Assembly: GCF_003207815.1 (NCBI RefSeq)
Contig: NZ_NKTX01000013.1
Location: 1-64,000, forward strand
Length of the DNA: 64,000 nucleotides
Direction of reading: 5' to 3'
Origin: Komagataeibacter oboediens
GTDB taxonomy: Bacteria > Pseudomonadota > Alphaproteobacteria > Acetobacterales > Acetobacteraceae
This document shows positions 53,043 through 61,847 of this stretch, piece after piece (position 1 is the first letter of the stretch; each line of letters starts with the position of its first letter). Position numbers and translations under genes: made by a program. The notes below the pieces were generated by a model. That model made no database searches. It was given only the letters and a program-made list of their open reading frames with translations, and was not told the origin of the DNA.

Positions 53043-53696
53043 ATGAGTACCGTGCGCAAGCCCCGTTCTGAAAAAAAGACCACCGAACTGATTACCGGCT
53101 CATCCGCCGGTCCGGTCCGTGAACTGACGCTTGAAGAGTCGCTGGGCGCGCAGATCCGCCATCTGCGGCGAAAAGGCGAACTGACTGGCGCTGATCTGGC
53201 CAGTGGCGCGGGCATATCGCTGGGTATGCTGTCGAAAATAGAAAACGGGCAGATTTCGCCCTCATTATCCACCCTGCAGTCCGTATGCCGTGCGCTGAAT
53301 GTGCCGCTCAGCCAGTTGTTCGCTACGTTTGAGGAGCAGCGTGACTGTTCCTTCGTCAAGGCGGGACAGGGTGTTGTCATTGAACGCCGGGGTACGAAAG
53401 CCGGACATGAATACCAGTTGCTGGGACATCTGCTGGATGGCACCCTGGTGGTCGAACCCTACCTGATCACCCTGCATGAAGATGCAAAGCCGTATACCAG
53501 TTTTCGCCATCAGGGGGTGGAAATCATCTACATGCTTAGTGGTCGCGTGTTATACCGTCATGGTAACGAGTCATACGAGATGGGGGCGGGGGACACATTG
53601 ATGTTCGATTGCCAGGCCCCGCACGGGCCGGAGCTATTGATAGAGAAACCAATGAATTATCTGTCGATTATTGTATATATGCGACAGGACGATTAA
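53043..53696 (+). CDS. XRE-family regulator with C-terminal cupin domain
   Basis: A 217-residue protein. The helix-turn-helix is LGAQIRHLRRKGELTGADLASGAGISLGMLSKIENGQISPSLSTLQ, around residue 35-80. A cupin_2 sensor domain is at about 140-210 (SFRHQGVEIIYMLSGRVLYRHGNESYEMGAGDTLMFD). Such proteins commonly control amino-acid, polyamine or amine catabolism. The start at 53043 has a GGGAGAAGAG ribosome site. It lies directly before the mgs operon and is likely to regulate it. Confidence 0.87.
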   Translation: MSTVRKPRSEKKTTELITGSSAGPVRELTLEESLGAQIRHLRRKGELTGADLASGAGISLGMLSKIENGQISPSLSTLQSVCRALNVPLSQLFATFEEQRDCSFVKAGQGVVIERRGTKAGHEYQLLGHLLDGTLVVEPYLITLHEDAKPYTSFRHQGVEIIYMLSGRVLYRHGNESYEMGAGDTLMFDCQAPHGPELLIEKPMNYLSIIVYMRQDD

Positions 53697-53702
53697 CCGG
53701 AG

Positions 53703-53763
53703 TTTCTCTTAAAGAAAGTTTTGTTCTTTTGCGTTGACAGGGTGGGGAGATGGGGGCTTTATG
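53703..53763 (+). promoter_or_regulatory. Probable mgs operon promoter with overlapping inverted repeats
   Basis: TTGACA (53734-53739) is followed after 18 bp by TTTATG (53758-53763). Just upstream are two overlapping inverted repeats: TTTCT-N5-AGAAA (53703-53717) and AAAGAA-N7-TTCTTT (53711-53729). The placement right before -35 suits an activator site, with the XRE-cupin protein as candidate. Confidence 0.5.
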
Positions 53764-53798
53764 GTCACATCTTTTCCTCTTTCGGCGGAGAAATGACG

Positions 53799-54698
53799 AT
53801 GTGTGGCATCGTTGGGTTGTTTTTGAAAAATCCCGATCTTCAACCTGAACTGGGGCTTCTGACATCCCAGATGCTGAAGGTCATGACGGAGCGCGGGCCC
53901 GACAGCGCAGGTTTTGCCGTCTATGGCGGCGCACGGCACGGGCAGACCAAGATTACGGTGCGTGGCGTCGCCCCCGCGCAGACCGCACTCTTTGAAAAAG
54001 GGCTGGCGGGTATTGCCGGTCCCGAAATGTCCGTGACCTGCCGCAATGACCATACGGTCATTACTCTGCCGACCGAACATGAACAGACCGTGCGCCGGTT
54101 CATCGACGCATTCGGCCACGGGGTTGCATTCGTTTCCAGCGGTGACAGCATCGAACTGTATAAAGGCGTCGGGTTGCCGGAAGATGTTGCAGCCCGCTTC
54201 GACCTTGCGGGCATGCGTGGCACCCACGCCATCGGGCATACCCGCATGGCGACGGAATCCGCCGTAACGACGGCTGGCGCGCACCCGTTTTCGACTGGCC
54301 CGGACCAGTGTCTTGTGCATAACGGATCACTGTCGAACCATAATACCCTGCGCCGCCAGCTGGTACGTGAAGGACTGAAATTCGCCACCGAGAATGACTC
54401 GGAAGTTGCCGCGGGCTATCTGTCGTGGCGTCTGTCACGCGGTGAACGGCTGGATGAGGCGCTGACAGCCTCCCTTGCGGACCTTGACGGTTTCTACACC
54501 TTCGTCGTCGGCACGCGTGACGGGTTCGCGGTCCTGCGCGACCCGGTGGCATGCAAGCCCGCCGTCATTGCGGAAACGGATGACTATGTTGCGTTTGCTT
54601 CCGAATACCGGGCATTTGCCCGGCTGCCGGGCATCGGGCAGGCAACCGTTTTTGAACCTGAGCCACAGCGCGTCTATCACTGGGAACATGCGGCATGA
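53799..54698 (+). CDS. mgsA: N-methylglutamate synthase subunit A / GlxB-like glutamine amidotransferase
   Basis: A 299-residue class II (Ntn) glutamine amidotransferase domain. The start decides function: ATG 53799 puts Cys at position 2 (MCGIVGLF), the N-terminal nucleophile after Met removal. A GGAG lies eight bases before it and is too close to the ATG at 53793. Other motifs are TERGPDSAGFAVYG, GTHAIGHTRMATES, HNGSLSNHN and NDSEVAAGYL. It corresponds to the glutaminase domain of GltB as a separate protein. In methylamine users MgsA moves the methylamine group from gamma-glutamylmethylamide. It overlaps mgsB by 4 bp. Confidence 0.88.
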   Translation: MCGIVGLFLKNPDLQPELGLLTSQMLKVMTERGPDSAGFAVYGGARHGQTKITVRGVAPAQTALFEKGLAGIAGPEMSVTCRNDHTVITLPTEHEQTVRRFIDAFGHGVAFVSSGDSIELYKGVGLPEDVAARFDLAGMRGTHAIGHTRMATESAVTTAGAHPFSTGPDQCLVHNGSLSNHNTLRRQLVREGLKFATENDSEVAAGYLSWRLSRGERLDEALTASLADLDGFYTFVVGTRDGFAVLRDPVACKPAVIAETDDYVAFASEYRAFARLPGIGQATVFEPEPQRVYHWEHAA

Positions 54699-55381
54699 GT
54701 AACATGCAGGAAATCGATCTGGCCCGATGCACGCTCCGTGAAGCCAACAGCCAGCTACAGGGCGAGGATGCGACAGGTGCATGGGTCATTCGCAATCCGC
54801 AGGGTCGGCACGCCCTGGCCGTTGGCCTGAACGCGCCGATTGACGTCATGATTGACGGGCAGGCCGGATATTATGCAGGCGGTATGAACAAGCATGCCAA
54901 TATCACCATTGAAGGCAATGCCGGCCCCGGCGTTGCTGAAAACATGATGAGTGGCAGCACCCGCGTGCGCGGCAATGCCAGCATGGCAGCCGGTGCCACG
55001 GGACACGGCGGGCTGCTGGTGATCGATGGGGATGCCGGGGCGCGCTGCGGCATATCGATGAAGGGCATCGAAATCGTGGTGCGCGGTTCGGTCGGGCATA
55101 TGAGTGCCTTCATGGCGCAGTCCGGCACGCTGGTCGTTTGTGGGGACGCGGGCGAAGCACTGGGGGACAGCCTGTACGAAGCGAAGATTTTCGTGCGTGG
55201 CGAAGTCAGAAGCCTGGGTGCGGACTGCGAGGAAAAGGACATGACGGCTGACGACCTGGCCTGCCTGCAGTCCCTGCTGGACCGCGCAGGTGTGACCGAA
55301 TATCCGGCAGACAGCTTCCGTCTCTATGGATCCGCGCGCCGCCTGTACCATTTCCATGTTGATAACGCCGCGGCGTACTGA
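54695..55381 (+). CDS. mgsB: N-methylglutamate synthase subunit B / GlxC-like (GXGXG domain)
   Basis: A 228-residue protein made mostly of a right-handed beta-helix, the GXGXG domain of glutamate synthase alpha subunits. Repeats such as NITIEGNAGPGVAENM, TRVRGNASMAAGATGHGGLLVIDGDAGARCGIS and GTLVVCGDAGEALGDSLYEAKIFVRG are clear. It gives the structural scaffold between the amidotransferase and FMN subunits. It overlaps mgsA by 4 bp and mgsC starts 7 bp later. Confidence 0.88.
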   Translation: MSNMQEIDLARCTLREANSQLQGEDATGAWVIRNPQGRHALAVGLNAPIDVMIDGQAGYYAGGMNKHANITIEGNAGPGVAENMMSGSTRVRGNASMAAGATGHGGLLVIDGDAGARCGISMKGIEIVVRGSVGHMSAFMAQSGTLVVCGDAGEALGDSLYEAKIFVRGEVRSLGADCEEKDMTADDLACLQSLLDRAGVTEYPADSFRLYGSARRLYHFHVDNAAAY

Positions 55382-55388
55382 GGCCATC

Positions 55389-56726
55389 ATGACAGACAAT
55401 ACAAAGAAGATCCCGCGAACGAAGCCGCGTTTTTCCGCAACATTCGATCCCTTCACCATTTCCGAAATCCAGCGCGCCGCTGCCACCGGGATTTATGACA
55501 TCCGCGGTGCTGGCACCAAGCGCAAGCTGCCCCATTTCGATGACCTGCTGTTCCTTGGGGCGTCCATTTCCCGCTATCCGCTGGAAGGTTACCGTGAACG
55601 CTGTGACACGGATGTCGTGCTGGGCACGCGGTTCGCGAAAAAACCCATTCACCTCAAGACGCCGGTGACCATTGCGGGCATGTCCTTCGGTGCGCTGTCC
55701 GCGCAAGCCAAGGAGGCGCTGGGACGCGGGGCCAGCGCTGTCGGGACCTCCACGACCACAGGTGACGGCGGCATGACGCCGGAGGAGCGGGGACATTCCT
55801 CGACCCTTGTCTACCAGTACCTGCCTTCGCGCTATGGCATGAACCCTGATGACCTGCGTCGTGCGGACGCGATTGAAGTGGTGGTGGGACAGGGCGCAAA
55901 GCCTGGCGGTGGCGGCATGCTGCTGGGGCAGAAGATTTCCAGCCGTGTAGCCAGGATGCGCGACCTGCCCGAAGGCATCGACCAGCGTTCCGCCTGCCGC
56001 CACCCGGACTGGACGGGGCCGGACGATCTTGAAATCAAGATCGAGGAACTGCGGGAAATTACGGCGTGGGAAAAGCCCATCTATATCAAGGTGGGGGCAA
56101 GCCGTCCCTATTACGACGTGTCGCTGGCGGTAAAGGCCGGGGCGGATGTCGTGGTCCTCGACGGGATGCAGGGCGGCACGGCGGCAACGCAGGAAGTCTT
56201 TATTGAACATGTCGGCCTGCCCATTCTCTCGGCCATTCGCCCCGCAGTGCAGGCGCTGCAGGATCTGGGCATGCACCGCAAGGTACAGCTGATCGTGTCC
56301 GGTGGCATCCGCAGCGGCGCGGACATGGCCAAGGCCCTGGCGCTGGGTGCGGATGCGGTGGCTATTGGCACTGCCGCCCTGATCGCACTGGGTGACCAGA
56401 GTCCGGAGCTGGCGGAAGAATACGCCCGGCTGGGTACGGTTCCCGGCGCGTATGACGACTGGCAGGACGGACGCGACCCCGCCGGTATCACCACGCAGGA
56501 CCCGGAACTGGCCGCACGCCTTGATCCCATTATGGGGGGGCGGCGGATTGCCAATTACCTGTCTGTCATGACGATGGAAGCGCAGGCGATTGCCCGTGCA
56601 TGCGGAAAGAGCCACCTGCACAATCTTGAACCTGAAGACCTTGTCGCCCTGACGATGGAAGCGGCTGCCATGACCCGCATCCCGCTGGCCGGGACGGAAT
56701 GGTACCCGGGTAAGCAGGGCTTCTGA
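55389..56726 (+). CDS. mgsC: N-methylglutamate synthase subunit C / GlxD-like (FMN glutamate synthase domain)
   Basis: A 445-residue FMN-binding subunit of the glutamate synthase central fold. Visible elements are TPVTIAGMSFGALSAQAKEALGRGA, TGDGGMTPEERG, QGAKPGGGGMLLG, KVGASRPYYDVSLAVKAGADVVVLDGMQGGTAAT and VSGGIRSGADMAKALALGADAVAIG, the FMN/TIM-barrel signature. ATG 55389 is chosen over an earlier frame that runs inside mgsB. In the methylamine pathway it forms N-methylglutamate from 2-oxoglutarate and gamma-glutamylmethylamide; in other bacteria the homologue GlxD has no fixed role. Confidence 0.88.
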   Translation: MTDNTKKIPRTKPRFSATFDPFTISEIQRAAATGIYDIRGAGTKRKLPHFDDLLFLGASISRYPLEGYRERCDTDVVLGTRFAKKPIHLKTPVTIAGMSFGALSAQAKEALGRGASAVGTSTTTGDGGMTPEERGHSSTLVYQYLPSRYGMNPDDLRRADAIEVVVGQGAKPGGGGMLLGQKISSRVARMRDLPEGIDQRSACRHPDWTGPDDLEIKIEELREITAWEKPIYIKVGASRPYYDVSLAVKAGADVVVLDGMQGGTAATQEVFIEHVGLPILSAIRPAVQALQDLGMHRKVQLIVSGGIRSGADMAKALALGADAVAIGTAALIALGDQSPELAEEYARLGTVPGAYDDWQDGRDPAGITTQDPELAARLDPIMGGRRIANYLSVMTMEAQAIARACGKSHLHNLEPEDLVALTMEAAAMTRIPLAGTEWYPGKQGF

Positions 56727-56802
56727 AAACATGGCGGGGCACCTTTGCACAGGTGCTTCCTTTTCGGGTTTCTCGACGATACTGAACACGGATATCCTGC
56801 TT

Positions 56803-58131
56803 ATGGTTCAAGATACTATCCCGCAGCGGCCGCCTGTCGATCTTGCAGCCGTAGCTGAAGAGCGGGGAATAAAATACTTTCTCATTTCCTATACCGACCT
56901 GTCGGGTGCACAGCGGGCGAAACTGGTGCCGGCTGTTGCCATAAGGGACATGCAGAAGAACGGGGCCGGATTTGCGGGGTTTGCGGCTGCGTTCCAGCTT
57001 TCCCCTGCTGATCCCGATCTGGTTGCTGTGCCCGACCCCACGACACTGATCCAGCTTCCATGGAAGCCTGAAGTCGGCTGGCTGGCATCCGACCTGAAAA
57101 TGCATGGGCAGTGGATCGAGCAGGGGCCACGCAACACATTACGCCGGATGATCGACCGGGCGGCGCAGGCCGGACTGACGGTCAAGACCGGGGTGGAGTG
57201 CGAATTCTTCCTGCTGACACCGGATGGGCAGACCATTGGTGACGCGCACGATAATGCTGCCAAATCATGTTATGATGCATCGGCATTGATGCGGCAGTAT
57301 GATGTGATTACCGAAATATGCGACGCGATGCTGGAACTGGGCTGGCAGCCCTACCAGAACGACCATGAGGACGCAAATGGCCAGTTCGAAATGAACTGGA
57401 TATTTGATGAGGCCATGGTCACCGCAGACCGCCATGTATTTTTCAAATTCATGACACGATCCATTGCCGAGAAGCATGGATTGCGGGCGACATTCATGCC
57501 CAAACCCTTCGTCAACCTGACGGGCAGCGGCTGTCATGCGCATATCTCGCTGTGGAACAACGGCAGGAATGTCTGTCATGCGGACGGCGATCCGCTCGGG
57601 CTGTCCGCGCAGGGGTATCATTTTGTCGGTGGCCTGATCGAAAATGCGGATGCGCTGTGCGCCTTCCTCAATCCCGTGGTGAATTCCTACAAGCGCATCA
57701 ATGCGCCACGGACTGTTTCGGGCGCTACATGGTCCCCCAATTCCGTTACGTATGCCGGGGATAACCGGACCCACATGATCCGTGTGCCGGGCAAGGGACG
57801 TTTTGAAATGCGGCTGCCCGATGGTGCGGCCAATCCTTACCTGCTGCAGGCTTCGCTGCTGGCGGCCGGGCTGGATGGGCTGGAACGCAGACTGGATCCG
57901 GGCAAGCCGCTGGACATCAACATGTACACGGATGGCCATACGGTTCCGGATGCCAAGAAACTGCCCCTGAACCTGCTGGATGCCGTACGTGCGCTGGACG
58001 CGTCCACAGCAATGCGCCGACTGCTGGGTGATGGGCTGGTCGGTCCGTATATCAACCTGAAAATGGAGGAATGGAATGCCTATTGTGGGCATCTGTCCAC
58101 ATGGGAACGGCAGGCGACGCTTGACTGCTGA
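56803..58131 (+). CDS. Type III glutamine synthetase GlnT / gamma-glutamylmethylamide synthetase
   Basis: A 442-residue ATP-dependent ligase of the glutamine synthetase family. ATG 56803 starts MVQDTIPQRPP; the next 110 residues are the beta-grasp domain (KYFLISYTDLSGAQRAKLVP). The catalytic domain has GVECEFFLL, YQNDHEDANGQFEMNW, GSGCHAHISLW and the Arg of RFEMRLPDGAANPYL. The length matches both GlnT and GMAS (about 440); the two cannot be told apart by motif. Location after mgsABC favours the methylamide synthetase role, making gamma-glutamylmethylamide from glutamate, ATP and methylamine. It is followed by a strong terminator. Confidence 0.82.
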   Translation: MVQDTIPQRPPVDLAAVAEERGIKYFLISYTDLSGAQRAKLVPAVAIRDMQKNGAGFAGFAAAFQLSPADPDLVAVPDPTTLIQLPWKPEVGWLASDLKMHGQWIEQGPRNTLRRMIDRAAQAGLTVKTGVECEFFLLTPDGQTIGDAHDNAAKSCYDASALMRQYDVITEICDAMLELGWQPYQNDHEDANGQFEMNWIFDEAMVTADRHVFFKFMTRSIAEKHGLRATFMPKPFVNLTGSGCHAHISLWNNGRNVCHADGDPLGLSAQGYHFVGGLIENADALCAFLNPVVNSYKRINAPRTVSGATWSPNSVTYAGDNRTHMIRVPGKGRFEMRLPDGAANPYLLQASLLAAGLDGLERRLDPGKPLDINMYTDGHTVPDAKKLPLNLLDAVRALDASTAMRRLLGDGLVGPYINLKMEEWNAYCGHLSTWERQATLDC

Positions 58132-58155
58132 AAACCATGACCGCGTATGTGTGCA

Positions 58156-58188
58156 GGGCGGGTGACTGTCAGGTCCCCGCCTTTTTTT
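58156..58188 (+). terminator. Intrinsic terminator of the mgsABC-glnT operon
   Basis: GGCGGG (58157-58162) pairs with CCCGCC (58176-58181), with outer G-U support and a 13-base loop, followed by seven T. It lies 25 bp after the glutamine-synthetase-family gene. Confidence 0.8.
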
Positions 58189-58241
58189 ATGGTGCATATG
58201 GGGCGGACCGTTTTGCCTGTCACGGCCCGTATTCCGGTCAT

Positions 58242-59015
58242 TCAGGCATAGAAATTGGGGGAGAGCGGCAGGTTCTGTATTTCCTGCGGGTCATGAAACA
58301 GGATGAGTTCCGCATTGAAACGCTGGGAGAGGGCATTGATCCGCTGGATGGACCCAAGGGCTGCCTCGGCATCATAGGTGACCCCGGGTAGTACTTCATG
58401 CGCAAAGTTCTCGCGTAAATCACCGGCATCGAATGTCAGGATCTTTTTACCCGAACAGGGCAGGGTAACAATTGCCGACTGGTGCCCCGGCGTATGACCG
58501 TATGTTGCAATCAGGTCCAGGCCGGGGCACAGGCTCCAGTCACCGTTATGGAAGTTCCACGCAATATCATCACTGGCGAAGTCTTCGGTGAAATAGCCGT
58601 ATTCCTTGCACTCCATGGCGTAAGAGTATTCTGCTTCCTGCATATGGATAACGGCATTGGGAAGCTTTTTTATGTATCCGGAATGATCATAGTGCAGATG
58701 GGAAATAATGACGTCGGAAATGTCATCCAGCCCGATGCCGATTTCAGCAAGCAGTCCTTCAAGATCATGCCCTTTGCGGATAATGGGCGGCGTTACGCCA
58801 TAATCGGAAAAATACCTGGCTTTGTTTTCCTCGGTTGAAAGATAAAAAGGGTCCAGGCCAGTATCAAGCATTGTCCACCCTGTCGCAGTTCTCAGCAGAT
58901 AGACACAGATCGGGGCGCAGATCATGAAATTCTGCCCACGGCCCAGGGTTGAGACGGACTTGGGTATGACTTCATATCCACATAGAAGAATATAAAGACG
59001 CTCGACGGCCGTCAT
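58242..59015 (-). CDS. Metallo-beta-lactamase-fold hydrolase (AHL-lactonase-like)
   Basis: A 257-residue hydrolase with the dinuclear-metal motif SHLHYDHSG (HxHxDH) near residue 105. Further metal ligands lie in GHTPGHQSAI (His) and TFDAGDLREN (Asp), and a last His in LILFHDPQE. Length and motifs match the AttM/AiiA group of N-acyl homoserine lactonases, which open lactone rings. Gamma-butyrolactone or another lactone is as likely, given the amidohydrolase and lipase-type genes upstream. It is the last gene of a leftward group; 57 bp separate it from the amidohydrolase. Confidence 0.78.
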   Translation of the reverse strand: MTAVERLYILLCGYEVIPKSVSTLGRGQNFMICAPICVYLLRTATGWTMLDTGLDPFYLSTEENKARYFSDYGVTPPIIRKGHDLEGLLAEIGIGLDDISDVIISHLHYDHSGYIKKLPNAVIHMQEAEYSYAMECKEYGYFTEDFASDDIAWNFHNGDWSLCPGLDLIATYGHTPGHQSAIVTLPCSGKKILTFDAGDLRENFAHEVLPGVTYDAEAALGSIQRINALSQRFNAELILFHDPQEIQNLPLSPNFYA

Positions 59016-59072
59016 GCTACTTCTCCATGGTATGTTGTCTGTTGAATGTATGTCATCTGTATTGGACCATAG

Positions 59073-60545
59073 TCATGCCAGATGCGCACCGGACCGGTAG
59101 AAGCGTCTTATCCCGTCCTGCATCTGAAGGTCATGCACCTGTCTGTCCGTATTGGTCCTTGCATCGATGAACCGGGCGGTACTGCGTAGTTCTGCTTCAA
59201 TGTCGGACCTTGAGACCGTGCGGCATCGACCGTTTTCGACAATGGTTTTCCCGTTTATGATCAGGCGGTCCACGTCCTGATGTGTCAGGCGCGACATAAG
59301 TATGTCAGGGGTCAGGGGCATGGCCGGAGCTGTCGCATGAATGCGTCCGGTGTCCAGCACCACCACGTCCGCCACCTCTCCTGCGGCAAGACGGCCCCCA
59401 TCGCGCGATCCGGTCACAATATAGCGTCCGTCCTGCATCAGTGCCTTCAGGCATGCAGGCAGCATCAGGTTCATGTCGCCCGGGCCATCAATGCCGGGGG
59501 CCAGGGCCTGCGTTATGCCCTTCACAAGGCGTGCTTCACGCAGGATATCGTCATCATCTTCCAGCGCCATTCCATCCAGGCCGATACCAAACGTAATGCC
59601 TGAACGGACGATCTGGGGCAGAGGCGGAAAACCGGAGCACAGGCGCATGTTGGATGACAGGTTGCATGCAATCGTGACGCCGCGTTGTATCAGAAGGTCC
59701 AGTTCCCACGGCTGAAGCCAGACACAGTGCGCAAGGGTAAGGCGGGGACTGAGCAGGCCAATTTCGTCAAAATAGGTCACGATACCCTGCGGGAAGTGAT
59801 GATCGGCCCAGTCCCGCTGGAGCTTTGTCTCAAGGAAATGCATGTGGACACGGCGATTTTCGGCCGCCGAAATCTCGGCAATCTTTTCCAGCGTTTCCCG
59901 GTTGGTCCATTGTGGGCCAACGGGGCCGAACTGTATGGTGAAGGTATCTGTTTCCAGCGCCTTCAGTTCTTCAAAGATCCGCAGCCCTTCTTCCAGTGTG
60001 CGTTTATGGCGCGCTGCCCATAGCTGCGGGTGAGCCTGCGGGTTATCGACAAAGCGCGCCAGATCCGCCGTTTCGCCATAGACAAACGGGTTTTCCCCGG
60101 CAAAGGGCAGTGCGAACGCAACACGGATCCCGACCTGCTGGGCTGCCTGCGCCACGCCTTTCGCTTCTTCCAGCAGTCTGCGGCCATCCTGCGTGTTATG
60201 GCAGTGTACCACGGCGCCGATCCCGGCTTCCGCCATGCGAGTAAAGGCGCAGGCCGTGCTGAGATAGGAAAGGGCGCGCGGTTCCAGCCCGAGGCGCGCC
60301 ATCCATATCTCCAGTGGACCATCGGCTATGCCAACAGACAGGGTGGGAAAACCGCGGCCATGGTCATGCGCGTTGGCAAAGGGCGGCATGGCCACCCGGC
60401 GCGATGCCCCCGCCAGATCAGGGGAAGGGGCAATACGTTCGATATGCCTGCCGTTCAGGCACAGGCGTTGGTTGGCCACCAGTTCAGGATCTGTCGGGTT
60501 GGCCAGAAGATAGTCTACATCCAGATCCATGGTGTCATCCATCAA
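59073..60545 (-). CDS. Amidohydrolase-superfamily hydrolase/deaminase (TRZ/ATZ-like)
   Basis: A 490-residue metal-dependent hydrolase. The HxH-type metal site is PPFANAHDHGRG near residue 60. Further ligands are His in VHMHFLETK and TLAHCVWLQ and the Asp in FGIGLDGMALEDDDDILRE. The fold continues with GGRLAAGEVADVVVLD and DRLIINGKTIVENGRC, the C-terminal composite domain of cytosine/guanine deaminase-like enzymes. Substrate could be an N-heterocycle such as a hydantoin or triazine-like amide. It lies 36 bp after the lipase-type gene on the same strand. Confidence 0.8.
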   Translation of the reverse strand: MMDDTMDLDVDYLLANPTDPELVANQRLCLNGRHIERIAPSPDLAGASRRVAMPPFANAHDHGRGFPTLSVGIADGPLEIWMARLGLEPRALSYLSTACAFTRMAEAGIGAVVHCHNTQDGRRLLEEAKGVAQAAQQVGIRVAFALPFAGENPFVYGETADLARFVDNPQAHPQLWAARHKRTLEEGLRIFEELKALETDTFTIQFGPVGPQWTNRETLEKIAEISAAENRRVHMHFLETKLQRDWADHHFPQGIVTYFDEIGLLSPRLTLAHCVWLQPWELDLLIQRGVTIACNLSSNMRLCSGFPPLPQIVRSGITFGIGLDGMALEDDDDILREARLVKGITQALAPGIDGPGDMNLMLPACLKALMQDGRYIVTGSRDGGRLAAGEVADVVVLDTGRIHATAPAMPLTPDILMSRLTHQDVDRLIINGKTIVENGRCRTVSRSDIEAELRSTARFIDARTNTDRQVHDLQMQDGIRRFYRSGAHLA

Positions 60546-60581
60546 TAGAAAACTGCGGTCATCCCGGTTGGGACCGGGACC

Positions 60582-61847
60582 TTAATTATTGAATTTCACG
60601 TCCGTCCGCGGGGTCTGTATGGGACCGGGTTCCGCAAGGTCGTGACAGGAGGATGGTGCCGGCCTGCCATCCATAACGCCCTGAACAAAAGGCCATGAAT
60701 CCTGCAATGCGTAATTGACGGTACCGCTATGGGTCAGTCCGGGATATTTGTACCAGACAACCGACGTTCCGGCCTGGCACAGCGTCTTGACCGCTTCATA
60801 CTGTCCGTTGGTGCCTGCCATGTTATCAGAAAGGCCCGTCCCGACAAAAAGCGGTATGGTCACATGGCCGTCCGGCAGATCGAAATAAGTATTGAATTTG
60901 GCGTCAGACGGGGGAAGATCCGATTTGATCAGTTCACCGCCCTCATGAATATCAAGCGCCTTTGCCTGATTGAACAGATCATGCAGGCAGCCCTCGTTTG
61001 CCGTCTTGTAAAGCGCCTTTCCCTTTTCCGACAGATAGGCCGGCAGGTCGGTCTGGGGCGCGATAGCCTGGTCACTGCCCGCAAGCCGCAGCATTGCAAA
61101 GGCAGGGTCCATTTTCAGGATGGTTGTATAATGCTGGTCGACGCTTGTCTGCCCGTTACGTTCCTTATCGCCGATGGCGGTCACCAGTCCGGTCAGCACC
61201 CCACCGACAATATGAAGTTGCGGTGCGTAATGCGGATATTCCCATGCAGCGGCCAGCGCGGCACCCGCCCCCTGTGACTGTCCGATCAGGACAATCCGGT
61301 TCTGGATATCCAGTGATCTGTCGCCAATAACTGCACGCGCGGCATCAAGGGCGCTATAGGCTTCGGGCCGGTAGAGCAGGTAGGGATGCACACCTTCGGT
61401 CCCCAGCCCCTGGTAATCGGTCGCGACAACGGCAAACCCCTTTTCCAGCCATGCGTTCAGATAGGCCTGATCGCGCTTGCTGGGCCCGCGCCGGGAGGGG
61501 GCGCACTGATCGGCAAAGCCCACTGTGCCATGTTCCCATGAAACCAGTGGCCAGCCGCCTTTTGGGGGGGCGGATCTGGGAAACAGTATGTAGCCTGATA
61601 CGGCGGTCTTTTCTGTATTGTTCAGGCCATTCGTGGAACTGTACAGAATGCGCAGCGCTTTCCCCGTTGCCGGGGGCAGCCAGGATTCAGTCAGTTTTTC
61701 CGTGCGAAGCATTGTGCCCGGCGCCGCCGATACAGGTTCCGACCATTCATAAAAGGGAGGGAGCGGGGTCAGGACACCTGCCGCATGCGCCGTGCCCAGT
61801 GTCAGGCTGGCGGCAACTGATAAAAACAGGAAAGACTTTGGTATCAT
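60582..61847 (-). CDS. Secreted lipase-family alpha/beta hydrolase
   Basis: A 421-residue exported hydrolase. The signal peptide is MIPKSFLFLSVAASLTLG to THAA. The nucleophile Ser is in LIGQSQGAGAAL; the Asp is likely in VGTGLSDNMAG and the His in PGLTHSGTVNYAL. EHGTVGFADQCAPS is typical of the secretory lipase (LIP) family. The ATG at 61847 overlaps the IclR gene stop by 4 bp and has an AAGGA site upstream. It could act on esters or as a lipase; the acceptor is unknown. A longer frame from 61874 is not preferred. Confidence 0.85.
   Translation of the reverse strand: MIPKSFLFLSVAASLTLGTAHAAGVLTPLPPFYEWSEPVSAAPGTMLRTEKLTESWLPPATGKALRILYSSTNGLNNTEKTAVSGYILFPRSAPPKGGWPLVSWEHGTVGFADQCAPSRRGPSKRDQAYLNAWLEKGFAVVATDYQGLGTEGVHPYLLYRPEAYSALDAARAVIGDRSLDIQNRIVLIGQSQGAGAALAAAWEYPHYAPQLHIVGGVLTGLVTAIGDKERNGQTSVDQHYTTILKMDPAFAMLRLAGSDQAIAPQTDLPAYLSEKGKALYKTANEGCLHDLFNQAKALDIHEGGELIKSDLPPSDAKFNTYFDLPDGHVTIPLFVGTGLSDNMAGTNGQYEAVKTLCQAGTSVVWYKYPGLTHSGTVNYALQDSWPFVQGVMDGRPAPSSCHDLAEPGPIQTPRTDVKFNN

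Noticed and set aside
53721-53798. Longer form of mgsA with 26 extra residues
   Set aside because: Class II amidotransferases need Cys at position 2 after Met; ATG 53799 provides that and has the correctly spaced GGAG.
55206-56789. A 527-codon minus-strand frame opposite mgsC
   Set aside because: The plus strand has the complete FMN glutamate-synthase signature and operon overlaps; the antisense frame has none.
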